Origin: Schizochytrium sp. CCTCC M209059
Lineage: Eukaryota > Sar > Bigyra > Thraustochytrida > Thraustochytriidae
Length of the DNA: 64,000 nucleotides
Reading direction: 5' to 3'
Assembly (NCBI GenBank): GCA_000818945.1
Contig: KN805372.1
Span: 97,214 to 161,213 of the forward strand
Below are positions 50,626 to 59,950 of the stretch, piece after piece. The stretch's first letter is position 1; each line of letters starts with the position of its first letter. The notes under the pieces were generated by a model, which saw nothing but the letters and a program-made list of their open reading frames with translations, was not told the origin of the DNA and did not search any database. A program made the position numbers and the translations under genes.

Positions 50626-51405
50626 ATGTCCGAAAGTGAGAGCGCGGTGTTTCCTGCGCCGCCCAAACAGGAAATGAAGACGTCTGCCTCGTCACCAACA
50701 CTGCGCTCGCCACGGCCACGGCGAAACAAATCGCCCCAGAAAGATAATGAAGCGAATGCTTTTTCTGCCGACGAGGTCTTCTTTGGCGAACAGCCCCCTG
50801 GCAGTCTCAAGATTCCTTTCGGCGATCAGGAGGACCCCGATGAGATGGCTGGTGCTTATTGGTTTTTAGAAGAGAGGAATGCAGCCAGCGATGACCAGGG
50901 CAAGAGGAGCGAAATGACCCACGAAGCTGAAGATAGCAGACCACAAGAGAGCCTATTTCGGCTTGTCGGCTCGTACATTCGCCAAGGAACGCACATCGAG
51001 CAACGATGGATGCGAGATGTAGTCGCGCTTGGACCCGTATTGCCGATCTCGGAGCTGCAAATGCTCGATCTTGGCTTTGCTGAGACCATGTCAAGACCCG
51101 CCACAGCAGACCGCGAGTCGCTACGAAGACTCTCAGGCCGAGACATCGATCTTGCACCCGAGATTATCGCACGCGATCCGTTCTTTGTCCAGATTGGAGA
51201 TCGTTTGGTCGACGTTGATGCCTCGCTGCGCCACGTCTATCGCGAGAAGAGCGACCACACGGGGCAAGTGCGTCGCGAAGACTTTGCAGATCTTTTGCGA
51301 GCGCTCGATCTCGAACTGGCCGAAGATGAGCTCGCAGAGGCCTTACTTCCGTTTCCTGAAGAGTACATTCGCTTCGCAGCTTTCCGCGAATGGTGGATGG
51401 GATGA
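50626..51405 (+). CDS. EF-hand-like hypothetical protein
   Basis: The 259-residue product is not recognised as a named family. Residues 1-110 are disordered, Ser/Pro then acidic. A helical region at about 105-175 includes VGSYIRQGTHIEQRWMRDVV. The last 60 residues look like an EF-hand pair: helix LRHVYREK, loop SDHTGQVRREDF (Asp at loop position 2 rather than 1, with a Thr-Gly turn), helix ADLLRALDLEL, then a second degenerate unit ending AFREWWMG. The first loop lacks the usual Asp at position 1, so calcium binding is doubtful. It is divergent from the CCDC24-like gene and 154 bases from the convergent tRNase Z end. Confidence 0.7.
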   Translation: MSESESAVFPAPPKQEMKTSASSPTLRSPRPRRNKSPQKDNEANAFSADEVFFGEQPPGSLKIPFGDQEDPDEMAGAYWFLEERNAASDDQGKRSEMTHEAEDSRPQESLFRLVGSYIRQGTHIEQRWMRDVVALGPVLPISELQMLDLGFAETMSRPATADRESLRRLSGRDIDLAPEIIARDPFFVQIGDRLVDVDASLRHVYREKSDHTGQVRREDFADLLRALDLELAEDELAEALLPFPEEYIRFAAFREWWMG

Positions 51406-51559
51406 CGAGAAGATTAAATAAGAGGAATCTGAATCTACCACTCTAGGTTCCTGCGCAATCGCACGCATGCATGTAGGACGCATTTCCTAGTCTGCACTTT
51501 TTTTTTGGTCACCAAGAAAATATATATATAGAAAAAAGCTGACAAACGTTTTCTTTGGG

Positions 51560-53881
51560 CTATGCCAATGTCTTGTCAAAGGTCTCCAGGATTTCTTCCA
51601 CTTTTTGTCCCAGTCCGCAAGCATGATTGAGCGTCGCCGGCCGCAGCGTCATCAGGTCTGAAGCCACCGCGACCATTGGGACCTTGACAACCTCATCGCT
51701 GCTATTCGTTGACGGCGCTGGACTTGTAGTCTCAAAAATTTGCGGTGGAACCTTGGGGTAACGCTGACTAAAGTGTGTGAGAATTGTGTAGTCGACGCCC
51801 ATTTTCTTGCCGATCGAAACAGCCTCGCTCAATGTCGAGTGACGTTTTGCGCGGGCTTGATCTACCTTTTCGTCCTCGAATGTAGCTTCGTGGATCAAAA
51901 GATGCGCTCCCATGCCTGCGCCCGCGAGTCGCTCGCAGGGTTCTGTGTCTCCCGAATACACGATTTTCTTTCCGCACGCCAGGGTAATGACAACGCCGTA
52001 CGCATCGTAGCAATGCTGCACAAGCACAGAGGAGAGTCGAGGAGCGCCTGGAAGAACGTCGCCAACTTCCACAAGGTGGCCGGGCAGACTGGAGCCTTGG
52101 GTCCGGTCAAGAGCAATAAATCGATATTGCGGCGATGGGCCTGGGAAGGCGCCAGTCGATCTTTCCAAAAAGTCGCCGAGCGCTTTGGGCCCTACAATCA
52201 CTAAAGCGGAGGAATTTGCTCGTGCGCGCCACGCAAGGACATTCAGCAAACCAAGGTGATGGTCGGCGTGCATGTGCGAAATGTAGACGCACTTGAGATC
52301 CGTTTGCACAAGATCGCGTGCACCTTCTTGGCCGAGCAGACGCGCCAGCTGAGCACACGTTCCCTCGCCAGCGTCCAGCAACATTGAGCCAGAGTGAGTC
52401 CGCAGCAGAATCGAGCTCACATTGCGGTATTTGGACGGAATAGCGCTTCCTGTTCCCAGAAAAGTCAAGCTCCAATCTTGCTCACTCTCTGGACGCGCGG
52501 CCTGAGGATTGCTGGACGATGGCGTCACCAGCGAGGCCTGAGATCCGAGCGGTAGCAAGCTCGACGCCGCGTGATAGCCCCGCCGCGACTCTGGATGAAC
52601 AATGCAGAGGCAGCGAGCGCTGCCGGCTTTGGTTCGTGACGCAAGGCCCCCAGATGTGGCCTCATCCTTTTCGAAAAAAGGTGCCAAGTCTGCAACCACA
52701 ACGTTGCTTGCGGCTGAAAGATCCTCGGCAAAGCACGTGCTGCTCACCTTGGCATTGAGCTCTGCTTGGATGCGAGCGCTTGAAAGAAAGATAGGTCGGT
52801 CCGCAGCAGAGACACTCAAGGTTTCGGAAAAGAGGACGTGTTCGAGGGCCGGACCTGTGAAGCGCTGCATCCAGGCAAGATATGCATCATTGCGGAGGAC
52901 AACGTCCGAGACCAGGTGGATTACGAAGCGCACACCGGGAGCCTCGTAAAAGGACTTGAGCTCTTGCGACTGCTCAAGCGCCGGGATAAAAGCCGGATCG
53001 GGACATGTAATGATGAGAAGATGCTGTGCGGGCTCAGCCTCCACCATGCACTCGTGTGGGTGCACAAGTTTACCTTCGGGCGTCTTGACGGCCTCGCCGC
53101 GTGTGAGACGGCCAAAGTCGGGACCTTTGGGAACCCCAAGTTTGAGGGCAATGGCCGGCAGAAATTTTCCTCGCTTGGCAGGGGCAGACAATATGTAACA
53201 GCAACAGACCTGCTCGGACTCTTGCTGAGTATCTACCACTTTATTGTCAAGAGGCTTGGAAGCAGTGGAGCAGACGCGGAACTGGCCAAAATTGTACGGT
53301 GTTGCGTACGTCTCGTCGTGGTCTTCTTTGTCATTCGTCTTGCGACGTTTCGCATCGCGGGTTTCGTCCTCAGCATCGACGTCGCTCTCGCTTTTGCTTC
53401 GACTTTTTTCGCGATGGAGGGCGACGGGAAGGATGCGCAGACCGCTTGGCAGCTCGAGTGGGCGCGAAGGGTTTTCAACTTCATGGACCGTAATGCGCGA
53501 CTGTTTGCGCTTGTAGACGTGGTGATGAGCGTGCACAAAGCGCCCGAGACCAGGTGGGCCATACATGTTCATGTCAAACGTCGTGTCTACCGCGGCGGTG
53601 TTTTCCAAACGCATGGAGGCGACGCCCGAGAGCGTGAGGAGCATGCCGCCAAGGCCCAGCGCACAGTCGGCATGCATGCGCGTGAGGAGGATGTGGTCCA
53701 TCTTAGCCATGCGCACTTTGTTTTCGCCGCACATACGCTGGCAGCCCTCGGGAACATTGATCAGCACACGTTCCTGGCCGTGCGTAACCACGAGCGACGG
53801 CGCGTTGTGGCCGTCTGCGAGCACGCCGCTCACGGCCTCGACGCCGAAGTCGGCGGTGGAAGCCGCCGCCGCCGCCGCCAT
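51560..53881 (-). CDS. ELAC2: Long-form tRNase Z (ELAC2-type)
   Basis: tRNase Z cleaves the 3' trailer of precursor tRNAs, in nucleus and often mitochondrion. The 773-residue product has the two-lobed long form. The N-terminal degenerate metallo-beta-lactamase half (about 10-390) has LINVPEGCQR and the inactive LLTRMHADCALGLGG. The active C-terminal half (about 470-750) has LGTGSAIPSKYRNVS, the zinc motif HMHADHHLG near 532, YSGDTEPC, HEATFED, HSTLSEA and LTHFSQRYPK. All metal ligands are present. A charged insert (about 180-215) interrupts the N half. The frame extends eight codons further only by a GTG; ATG 53881 is the first Met. It is head-to-head with the NYN-KH RNase gene, 334 bases apart. 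Confidence 0.94.
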   Translation of the reverse strand: MAAAAAASTADFGVEAVSGVLADGHNAPSLVVTHGQERVLINVPEGCQRMCGENKVRMAKMDHILLTRMHADCALGLGGMLLTLSGVASMRLENTAAVDTTFDMNMYGPPGLGRFVHAHHHVYKRKQSRITVHEVENPSRPLELPSGLRILPVALHREKSRSKSESDVDAEDETRDAKRRKTNDKEDHDETYATPYNFGQFRVCSTASKPLDNKVVDTQQESEQVCCCYILSAPAKRGKFLPAIALKLGVPKGPDFGRLTRGEAVKTPEGKLVHPHECMVEAEPAQHLLIITCPDPAFIPALEQSQELKSFYEAPGVRFVIHLVSDVVLRNDAYLAWMQRFTGPALEHVLFSETLSVSAADRPIFLSSARIQAELNAKVSSTCFAEDLSAASNVVVADLAPFFEKDEATSGGLASRTKAGSARCLCIVHPESRRGYHAASSLLPLGSQASLVTPSSSNPQAARPESEQDWSLTFLGTGSAIPSKYRNVSSILLRTHSGSMLLDAGEGTCAQLARLLGQEGARDLVQTDLKCVYISHMHADHHLGLLNVLAWRARANSSALVIVGPKALGDFLERSTGAFPGPSPQYRFIALDRTQGSSLPGHLVEVGDVLPGAPRLSSVLVQHCYDAYGVVITLACGKKIVYSGDTEPCERLAGAGMGAHLLIHEATFEDEKVDQARAKRHSTLSEAVSIGKKMGVDYTILTHFSQRYPKVPPQIFETTSPAPSTNSSDEVVKVPMVAVASDLMTLRPATLNHACGLGQKVEEILETFDKTLA

Positions 53882-54215
53882 CTCGCCCACACGCACGTTG
53901 ACCACTCAACCCGCCAGGTCTCGACGCGACCTACACTCGAGCGCGCAAATCGAAGAGGGTGCACGCTCTGCGTTCCCGTCCGCGAGCGTCCGTTCGAGCG
54001 CTCGGCGCCTCGCCTCGCCTCGCCTCGCCTCGCCTCGCCTCGCCTGGCCTGGCCTTGGCTGGGTTTGGCTTGCCTTCGAGCGCGCCGTTCATTCACCCGT
54101 TCATCCATTCACGAATTGCCTTGTCTTGTCTCGCCTTGCCGTGCAGTGCCGTGCCGTGCCTCGGCCGCGCTGTGCCGGCCGCTCTCGCCGAGCGCGGGCG
54201 ACCCGTTCCCGCGCG
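53882..54215. promoter_or_regulatory. Compact bidirectional promoter region, ELAC2 / NYN-KH
   Basis: Only 334 bases separate the two start codons. It contains a (CGCCT)n array at 54005-54045 and CCTTG/CCGTG repeats. No TATA element is obvious. The bidirectional function is inferred from spacing. Confidence 0.5.
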
Positions 54216-55561
54216 ATGCTCGGGGCCCCGGCCGCCGCGCAGCCGCTGTCCATCGTGCTCGACGCGGCGAACGTGAGCTGGGCCTTCGTCAAGGCGCAGC
54301 CCGGCTGGGCGCAGGCGCGCTCGGGCGCGGGCATCGTAAGTTTTGCGGCAGCGCGCCCAACGAAGGGGGCCGCGAGGAGGGAGGCCAGGGACCGCGTGCT
54401 GACGGCGTCGCTGTTCGCCGACGGCGGTAACCGGCGGAGACTTTGCGCGTGCTGCACAGCGACCCCCCGTTTCAGGTCTCGTGGTGTGTCTCGAATTCTT
54501 CAAGAGCTATGGCGTCTCGCCCGTGGCTATTTGCCCCACGTGGTGGACCCACACGAAGGACCAAGGTATCTGGGGCAACCCTGACTGGGAGGCGCAGGAC
54601 TTTGCGCGCTTGCAGGCACTTCAACAGGTACGTGAGGTGTCGCTTTTTCTTTTGAGCGCAAGTTAGGAGTATCATTACCTCAATTCTCGAAGCAAAGCAC
54701 GAAAGTCTCGACTGACTAAAAAATCTTGTATCGCTATCATTGCATACAGGAAGGAACTCTCTTTGCATCGCCCTCCGGCGAGCACGATGACCTGTACATA
54801 TTAGACTATTGCTTTCGCACTGATGGCTTCCTCGTTTCTAATGACATGTATCGGGATCATCGGAGAGAGCGTAACCTGGACCCGGACTGGATCGAGGCAC
54901 GGCGCATTGGCTTTATGTTCGTGCGCGATTCTTTCTTGCCAAACCCAGATCACATCATGCGTCTAGAAGAGTTTGTCCGGCAAACTGGCAAACTTGTCGG
55001 AGCGAGCGCCATGGCACAGCATCGTCACGAACTTTTACCTCCTCCTCCACCAACCCAGGACCTTGGTGCTCTCCGGGATCAATATAGAAATGGCAACCTC
55101 TCTTTTGCAGACCAGAACGGACAACAGGACGTCATGATGGCCTCAAGTCCGGAATTGAAGGCTGTTCCCGCTCCGCCGATTCCTGTTGTGGCTTCCCTTT
55201 CTGATCAAGAATCTCTTGAATTTCCCAAGGCAGGCTTGGGCTTTCTTATTGGCAAACACGGTGCTAAGATCGAGGAAATCCGCAGAGATTCTGGCGCTTC
55301 TGTGGAGATCCGTGACGCCGTTGTGGATGCAGCAGGCAACGCTCGTGTTATTTTGGCAGGCAGCGAATCGGCTCGGGCCCGTGCTCGCGCGGCGGTGCTT
55401 GAAATGCATGAAATTGCATTGCGCAAACTAGGCAATGACGCTCCCAATGCTGCGCCGCGCTATGAAGATACTGACGGCAAGCCTTCTCAAGTCGCCAAAG
55501 GTGATCCGGTCGGCATGGGACATCACAATGCTCCGGGATACGAGCAAAGACTTGCCCATTT

Positions 55562-55592
<31 letters not shown>

Positions 55593-55661
55593 GAGCAACG
55601 CCACGGAGATTCTATGATGCAGGACGATCACATGGACGACGTGCACGATGACCTGTTATAA
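54216..55661 (+). CDS. NYN-domain RNase with KH domain (Regnase/KHNYN-like)
   Basis: Three exons: 54216-54426, 54476-54627 and 54750-55661. Intron 1 is only 49 bp (GTAACC...TTTCAG); the tempting GTAAGT at 54336 gives the wrong phase. The 424-residue product has a Zc3h12a-type NYN/PIN RNase domain (about 10-210): IVLDAANVSW with Asp16/Asn19, LVVCLEFFKSYG, AICPTWW, DDLYILDYCFRTDGFLVSNDMYRDH (family DDRFI...DGIVVSNDTYRD) and RRIGFMFVRDSFLP. A KH domain follows (about 268-345) with the GLGFLIGKHGAKIEEI GxxG loop. A polyQ run and an acidic end close it. KHNYN/N4BP1 carry KH before NYN; here the order is reversed. The likely role is cleavage of selected RNAs. Confidence 0.85.
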
Positions 55662-55811
55662 TGACTGACTGACTGATCTCAAACCAAACGTGGCCCCAAA
55701 GTAATCTTGGCCATTATCACTTTCTTACAAGTGGGAAAAAGAGCATCGCAAGTGCCAGAGAAAAGAGGGCAAAATGCAAGGCAACTCCAAATACGACTTC
55801 TGGGGCATTTA

Positions 55812-57068
55812 TTACAGCTTGGGATCCGAGGCAACTCCAGCAGCTGCCTGCGTTTTGTTGAACTGAATAGGCTTGGAAAGAATCGCAACGGCCGAAGAGC
55901 TAAAAATGCCACCGTTTCCGTACACCAGTGCGCGACGGCAATCCTCTGCAACCTGCTGAGCACCAGCGGCCCCATTGAGCTGGCGGACGGCTTCGATGAC
56001 AGCAAAAATCGCAGGCGCTTCCCATGGAGCTCCGAAAGACAAGAGTCCGCCATGCGTATTGACGGGAAGAACGTAGTTTTCGTCAGCGAGAATGCGCTCA
56101 TATTGCTCGTCGATCCATTGGCCGCCTTGGCCTTTGGGGCAGATGCCGACCGCCTCAATCGCGCGCAAAAAGCAGATAGGAAAGCAGTCATAAAGTCCAA
56201 AAAAGTCAATCTCGTCTGGCCGAACTTGAGCCTCATAGTATGCTGATTGTGCTGCCTGCTCGCAGCTGAACATGGTTTCATCAATGACAACAGGCGGCGA
56301 GAGCGGCCCGGAGGCCTCGCCGCCAGAGAGAATGACGACATCACCGTTGCCATGATTGCCCTTGTTGAGCAAACCACGTTTCTCAAGGAAGCGCGATGAC
56401 GCCACAATGATGGCCCCTGCACCGTCCATGCGTCGAGCGCATTCGAGCAAATTGAGCTGGGGCGTGATCTGGGGGGATTCGAGAACCTCCTCAACCGTGT
56501 ACCTTCGGCGCGTGATGGCGTGTGGATGCCTGGATGCCTGATGGGACATGAGACAAGGGACCTTTGCAAGCTGTTCGCGCGTGACGCCATATGTCTTGGC
56601 GTGCCAGTCAGTGATGAGACCGTAGCCATTGGGGATGGCCGGAGAAGGGAGGCGATCGCAGCCAATGCCGGCGTCAGCGCGGCGCAAGAACTCCTCTGTG
56701 GACAGGGAGGAGACGGCATCGCCAGCAGCAATGACTACAGCCTGGCAATTTTCTGCTTCAATCATCCGACGGCCCTCCAGCAAAGCTGTGACGGGACCTG
56801 CGCCGCCGGTGTCGATGGTGCGAACAAGGAAATTTTTCTTGGGCAGGAGACCAATTTTGGTGGCGAGGTAGTGTGCCTCCATAATGTGCGGGTCGCTCAT
56901 ACTTGGCACGGCAATAAGTCCATCGAGGTCATCGAGTTCTAGCCGCGCCGAAGACAGCGCGCCCTGGACAGCCTCGGCCATGAGCGAGCCCGCCGACCGT
57001 CCCAGCCTGTTGCCAAGCTTCGTCGCCCCGCATCCTACCACGCGCACCGTCTGCGCGAGACGAGGCAT
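55812..57068 (-). CDS. Thiolase-superfamily protein (SCP-x/lipid-transfer type), peroxisomal-type end
   Basis: The 418-residue product starts at ATG 57068; the frame is open upstream but not conserved. Thiolase features: VRVVGCGATKLGNRLGRS at the N terminus, LDDLDGLIAVPS, a central DTGGAGPVTALLEG where active thiolases carry the nucleophilic Cys (none at this site), DFFGLYDCFPICFLRAIEAVG, and VNTHGGLLSFGAPW with the HGG motif near 335. It belongs with the acetyl-CoA acetyltransferase-like/lipid-transfer thiolases, several of which are not classical thiolases. The last three residues, PKL, fit a peroxisomal PTS1 variant. The role could be beta-oxidation, sterol side-chain or retro-aldol chemistry. 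Intronless; its 3' end faces the NYN-KH gene. Confidence 0.8.
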   Translation of the reverse strand: MPRLAQTVRVVGCGATKLGNRLGRSAGSLMAEAVQGALSSARLELDDLDGLIAVPSMSDPHIMEAHYLATKIGLLPKKNFLVRTIDTGGAGPVTALLEGRRMIEAENCQAVVIAAGDAVSSLSTEEFLRRADAGIGCDRLPSPAIPNGYGLITDWHAKTYGVTREQLAKVPCLMSHQASRHPHAITRRRYTVEEVLESPQITPQLNLLECARRMDGAGAIIVASSRFLEKRGLLNKGNHGNGDVVILSGGEASGPLSPPVVIDETMFSCEQAAQSAYYEAQVRPDEIDFFGLYDCFPICFLRAIEAVGICPKGQGGQWIDEQYERILADENYVLPVNTHGGLLSFGAPWEAPAIFAVIEAVRQLNGAAGAQQVAEDCRRALVYGNGGIFSSSAVAILSKPIQFNKTQAAAGVASDPKL

Positions 57069-57813
57069 CGTCCGTTGCCTTGCGCGAGGGTCCCACCGCG
57101 GCTCTTCTGCGACGCGTCCCGTCCCCTTTGTCGATGCGTCCTTTCGGTCGATACGGCTTTGCGCGCAGTGGGCCACGCGCGGCCTGCTGCCTCGTGCCAC
57201 AAATGCACGTTCGGACTGACAGCGCCGAGAGACTTTGTGCGAAGAAGACTTGTGATCTAATAGTACGTACATTTGCATGGAATGGACAGAAATGAAGGAA
57301 CGAGCAAGGCCAGAGTCAAGAGTGGCTCGTCGGAAAGAATCTCTGCGACCAATGAGATCATGAGCGAGGTAATTCGAGGACTTTTCTCAAGCGCCAAGAC
57401 GAAAGCAGTGTGGATGGTTTCTGCTTGTGTCTGTGGGGAAAATGCAATTTTACTCTTCAGCTTCAAGAGCTGTAGTGGTGGGTTCTTGCTCTTTGAAAGT
57501 TGTTATTGTTGTTGTACCCACTACTTTGTCGCAAACATGTCTGACCTAGAGAGCGAACTACGACGATGGATGGAACGACTGCTTGCAGCTTGCCATGAGT
57601 GAGTCTTCGTGTTTTTTGGTGTCCACCTCTTTGTTTTTTTGTTTTTTATGACCACAATAGGTAGGTACGTATGTAGGTATACACTCCCTTTTCAACGGAC
57701 AGACATAGCGCGCGAGCGAGGCCCAGCAGGACCAGCGCGCGGGTCTCGAGCGAAATCGACGGCGACGTGCAAAGCCATCAAGAGGGTCCTTGGACCGGAA
57801 CCATCTCACCAAG
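57069..57813. other. Divergent intergenic region
   Basis: Shared upstream region of the thiolase-like and EF-hand/acidic-tail genes. A short plus frame ending near 57602 (from ATG 57540, MSDLESELRRW...) might be a first exon of something, but no donor clearly joins it onward, so I do not call it. Confidence 0.45.
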
Positions 57814-59334
57814 ATGGCGGCGACAAGTGAGAAGGAAAAGGACAAGGAGAAGAAGAAGAAAGTGAAAAAGGCGACCGTGCGTGGCGAACAAGCAGAGGAA
57901 AAGCGAGCGGCGTCCTCTAAGACGAAAAAGGGCGCTTCTGCCAGCTCGGGATCAACCTCGGTAAAGACAAAAACGTCACCGTCGAGACCCAAATCGTCAG
58001 CGTCGTCCCGGCCCAAGTCTACCGCAGCCAAATCAAGTAAAACACCTAAATCGGCCAAAACTCCCAAGACGCCCAAGACTCCGTCGTCGAAAAAGTCAAA
58101 AAAAGATGGTTCCTCATCATCCTCATCCCCCCAAAAAACCTCAAAAGGAAAAGCGAGCAGCGACAAAAAGGAAGAAAAACCCAACAAAAAGGTAACACCC
58201 GAGGTAAGCATGCGAGCTCTCTTCGACCTCATGGACGTAGAGCGTGCGGGGAGCATGTCATTGCAAGAGATTCGGCGAGCACTGAAACGCAACAAAAAGG
58301 CACTGGCCTATGTGCGAAAGACACCCATTCTCATGCCCTTGTTGGAGCCTCGAATCTTTCACGACGCAAGTAAGCAGCTCAAGTCGAGCACAGGCGATGA
58401 CTTGCTCTCATTCGAGAGTTTTTGCGAGCTTTGCTTTGCGGCACAGCAAATGCAGCACCTCGATCAGCAAGCTCTTGCAGCCTTTGAGCTCCTTCAGAGC
58501 GAGCGTGATGATTCCGAGCCTCTGATCTTTGAGTACGTCTTTGACGAGCTCCTTGGAGCTGAGAAGGCGCTCGCATACATGCGCGAAATGGAAAATCATT
58601 GGGTGGACGACGCCAGAGCTGGGATCGCGTACAATCGCTCATCGCATCCAATTGCAGTCATGCTTAAACCCTTGACGGTGCATCGAGCGGTTCAGGCATA
58701 CAAGGCCGAGAGTGAATCGGTGAGTCAGGCTGTGAGCGACCTTGATTTCCGCTGCATTGCCTCAAGTGCCCTTCGAATACGGCTTGAAGAGCTTGCCTCA
58801 GAGGCAACGGAAGACAAGGCGGAAGAGCGGCGTTTGATCCAGCTACCGCATGCGGAAACATTTTCGGAAATGGCAACGCACGCTTCGAGTACCCGGGAAG
58901 CCATCATGTACCTCGAACGAAGTGTTGCGCTTCTTCCACAGGACAAAGTATATCGCGTGGCCCTTGCAAACCGCCTATTGCACTCTTATGAGTTCTCGTC
59001 GTGCGCTCAGCAAGCGGAGATCGCCATGCAGGTTTCGGAGCGTTTTTGGCCACCCGCTGCAGAGCTTTACGTTATAGCATTGCGAGCCCAGACGAATTTG
59101 CGGCGTATTCGCGAAGAGGCTGCAGCGGCGCGTGCGCTTGCTGCGCAGTCACGTCCCGCGTCCTCGACATCTACGACGAGTGGGAAAGGCTCTGGAGCGA
59201 GGGAAGCAGCCATGGCGGCTAATGAGGACGGCGACGATGACGACGACGACGACGATGATGAGGATGAAGAGGATGATGACGACGACGACGACGATGATGA
59301 TAATGATGATGATGATGATGACAGCGACGACTGA
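57814..59334 (+). CDS. EF-hand-like/helical-repeat protein with Lys-rich head and Asp-rich tail
   Basis: The 506-residue product starts at ATG 57814 (AAGATGG context). Residues 1-130 are Lys/Ser/Thr/Pro low complexity with PKTPKTP-like repeats. At about 135-215 there is an EF-hand-like pair: MRALFDLMDVERAGSMSLQEIRRALKRN (loop DVERAGSMSLQE fits the 12-residue pattern with Asp1, Gly6 and Glu12), and a second, poorer unit at SSTGDDLLSFESF. From about 230 to 440 helical repeats follow (HASSTREAIMYLERSVALL...VYRVALANRLLHS), TPR-like. The last 45 residues are almost all Asp/Glu. Such acidic tails occur in histone-binding and nucleolar proteins. No family recognised. Confidence 0.72.
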   Translation: MAATSEKEKDKEKKKKVKKATVRGEQAEEKRAASSKTKKGASASSGSTSVKTKTSPSRPKSSASSRPKSTAAKSSKTPKSAKTPKTPKTPSSKKSKKDGSSSSSSPQKTSKGKASSDKKEEKPNKKVTPEVSMRALFDLMDVERAGSMSLQEIRRALKRNKKALAYVRKTPILMPLLEPRIFHDASKQLKSSTGDDLLSFESFCELCFAAQQMQHLDQQALAAFELLQSERDDSEPLIFEYVFDELLGAEKALAYMREMENHWVDDARAGIAYNRSSHPIAVMLKPLTVHRAVQAYKAESESVSQAVSDLDFRCIASSALRIRLEELASEATEDKAEERRLIQLPHAETFSEMATHASSTREAIMYLERSVALLPQDKVYRVALANRLLHSYEFSSCAQQAEIAMQVSERFWPPAAELYVIALRAQTNLRRIREEAAAARALAAQSRPASSTSTTSGKGSGAREAAMAANEDGDDDDDDDDDEDEEDDDDDDDDDDNDDDDDDSDD

Positions 59335-59950
59335 ATGAATCTTGTGACTGATTTTTAAATAGCAAGTGCAATGCCGACGGAGTTATTAGCAGTTTGGCGC
59401 ATTTTGACAGAATCAAACCCCCTTTCTTGGTACATTCATTCACTAACTCTCTCAAGCTCTGGAGCCGTGCTGTGCTGCAAACAAAGTCGAGACCAGAGAG
59501 TCATAAAGCAAATCACTGCTCCGCCTCTTACAGGCAAGCCTGCTCCAACAAGCCCACCACTTGAGCCTGCCAGCAATCCAAGCCCAAAATTGGCTTTGTG
59601 CACTCACAGTCAACGAGACCATAAATCGGTAATTATAAAGGCAATGGAGGGAGCTGCACAGGGCCGGGGGAAGGGGCGTTGTTGGCGGGCCTCTGTGCTA
59701 ATAGACAATATGCATCGGTGCTCTGAAACGCCTGAAAACGTGCAATTTCTCCTTAATCTACCCCCCACCTGTCAGATTAACTACTGGTAAGCAGGGAGAG
59801 GGCCTTGCGCGAAAAGAGAGAGCTGCCACCTAACCGTAAAGCAGACTGTCTGCGCGCTGGAGGCGCGTGCGCAGGTGCGTACGCGGGCGCAAAAGCAGCA
59901 AGCGCGCAGGAGCCGGAGCGGAGAAGCTAGAAGCATACTCCCGTGTCGTC
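59335..59950. other. Intergenic region with left arm of candidate element
   Basis: 3' flank of the acidic-tail gene, then a sequence less GC-rich than its neighbours. It contains the left 16-bp inverted repeat (59700-59715) and CCTTGCGCGA (59803-59812), each matched in inverted orientation downstream of the next two genes. No gene seen. Confidence 0.6.
59700..59715 (+). repeat. Left 16-bp inverted repeat of candidate element
   Basis: AATAGACAATATGCAT, the exact reverse complement of 63381-63396. A second, shorter pair (59803-59812 with 63313-63322) lies inside it in the same nested order. No clear target-site duplication flanks it. Confidence 0.8.

Noticed and set aside
53233..54430. Long plus-strand frames antisense to tRNase Z running into the NYN-KH gene
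   Set aside because: Only the part after ATG 54216 aligns with the NYN domain; the rest is antisense to a conserved enzyme.
54336..54475. GTAAGT at 54336 as donor of NYN-KH intron 1
   Set aside because: It leaves the wrong phase for the LVVCLEFF segment; the donor at 54427 restores the NYN domain.
57273..57602. 109-codon plus frame between the thiolase-like and acidic-tail genes
   Set aside because: No clear start context and no recognisable domain; could be a first exon but no donor joins it to a downstream frame.
59335..59700. Host promoter for the XPG-fold gene upstream of the inverted repeat
   Set aside because: No promoter element can be told by eye, and the inverted repeats place the likely unit border at 59700.
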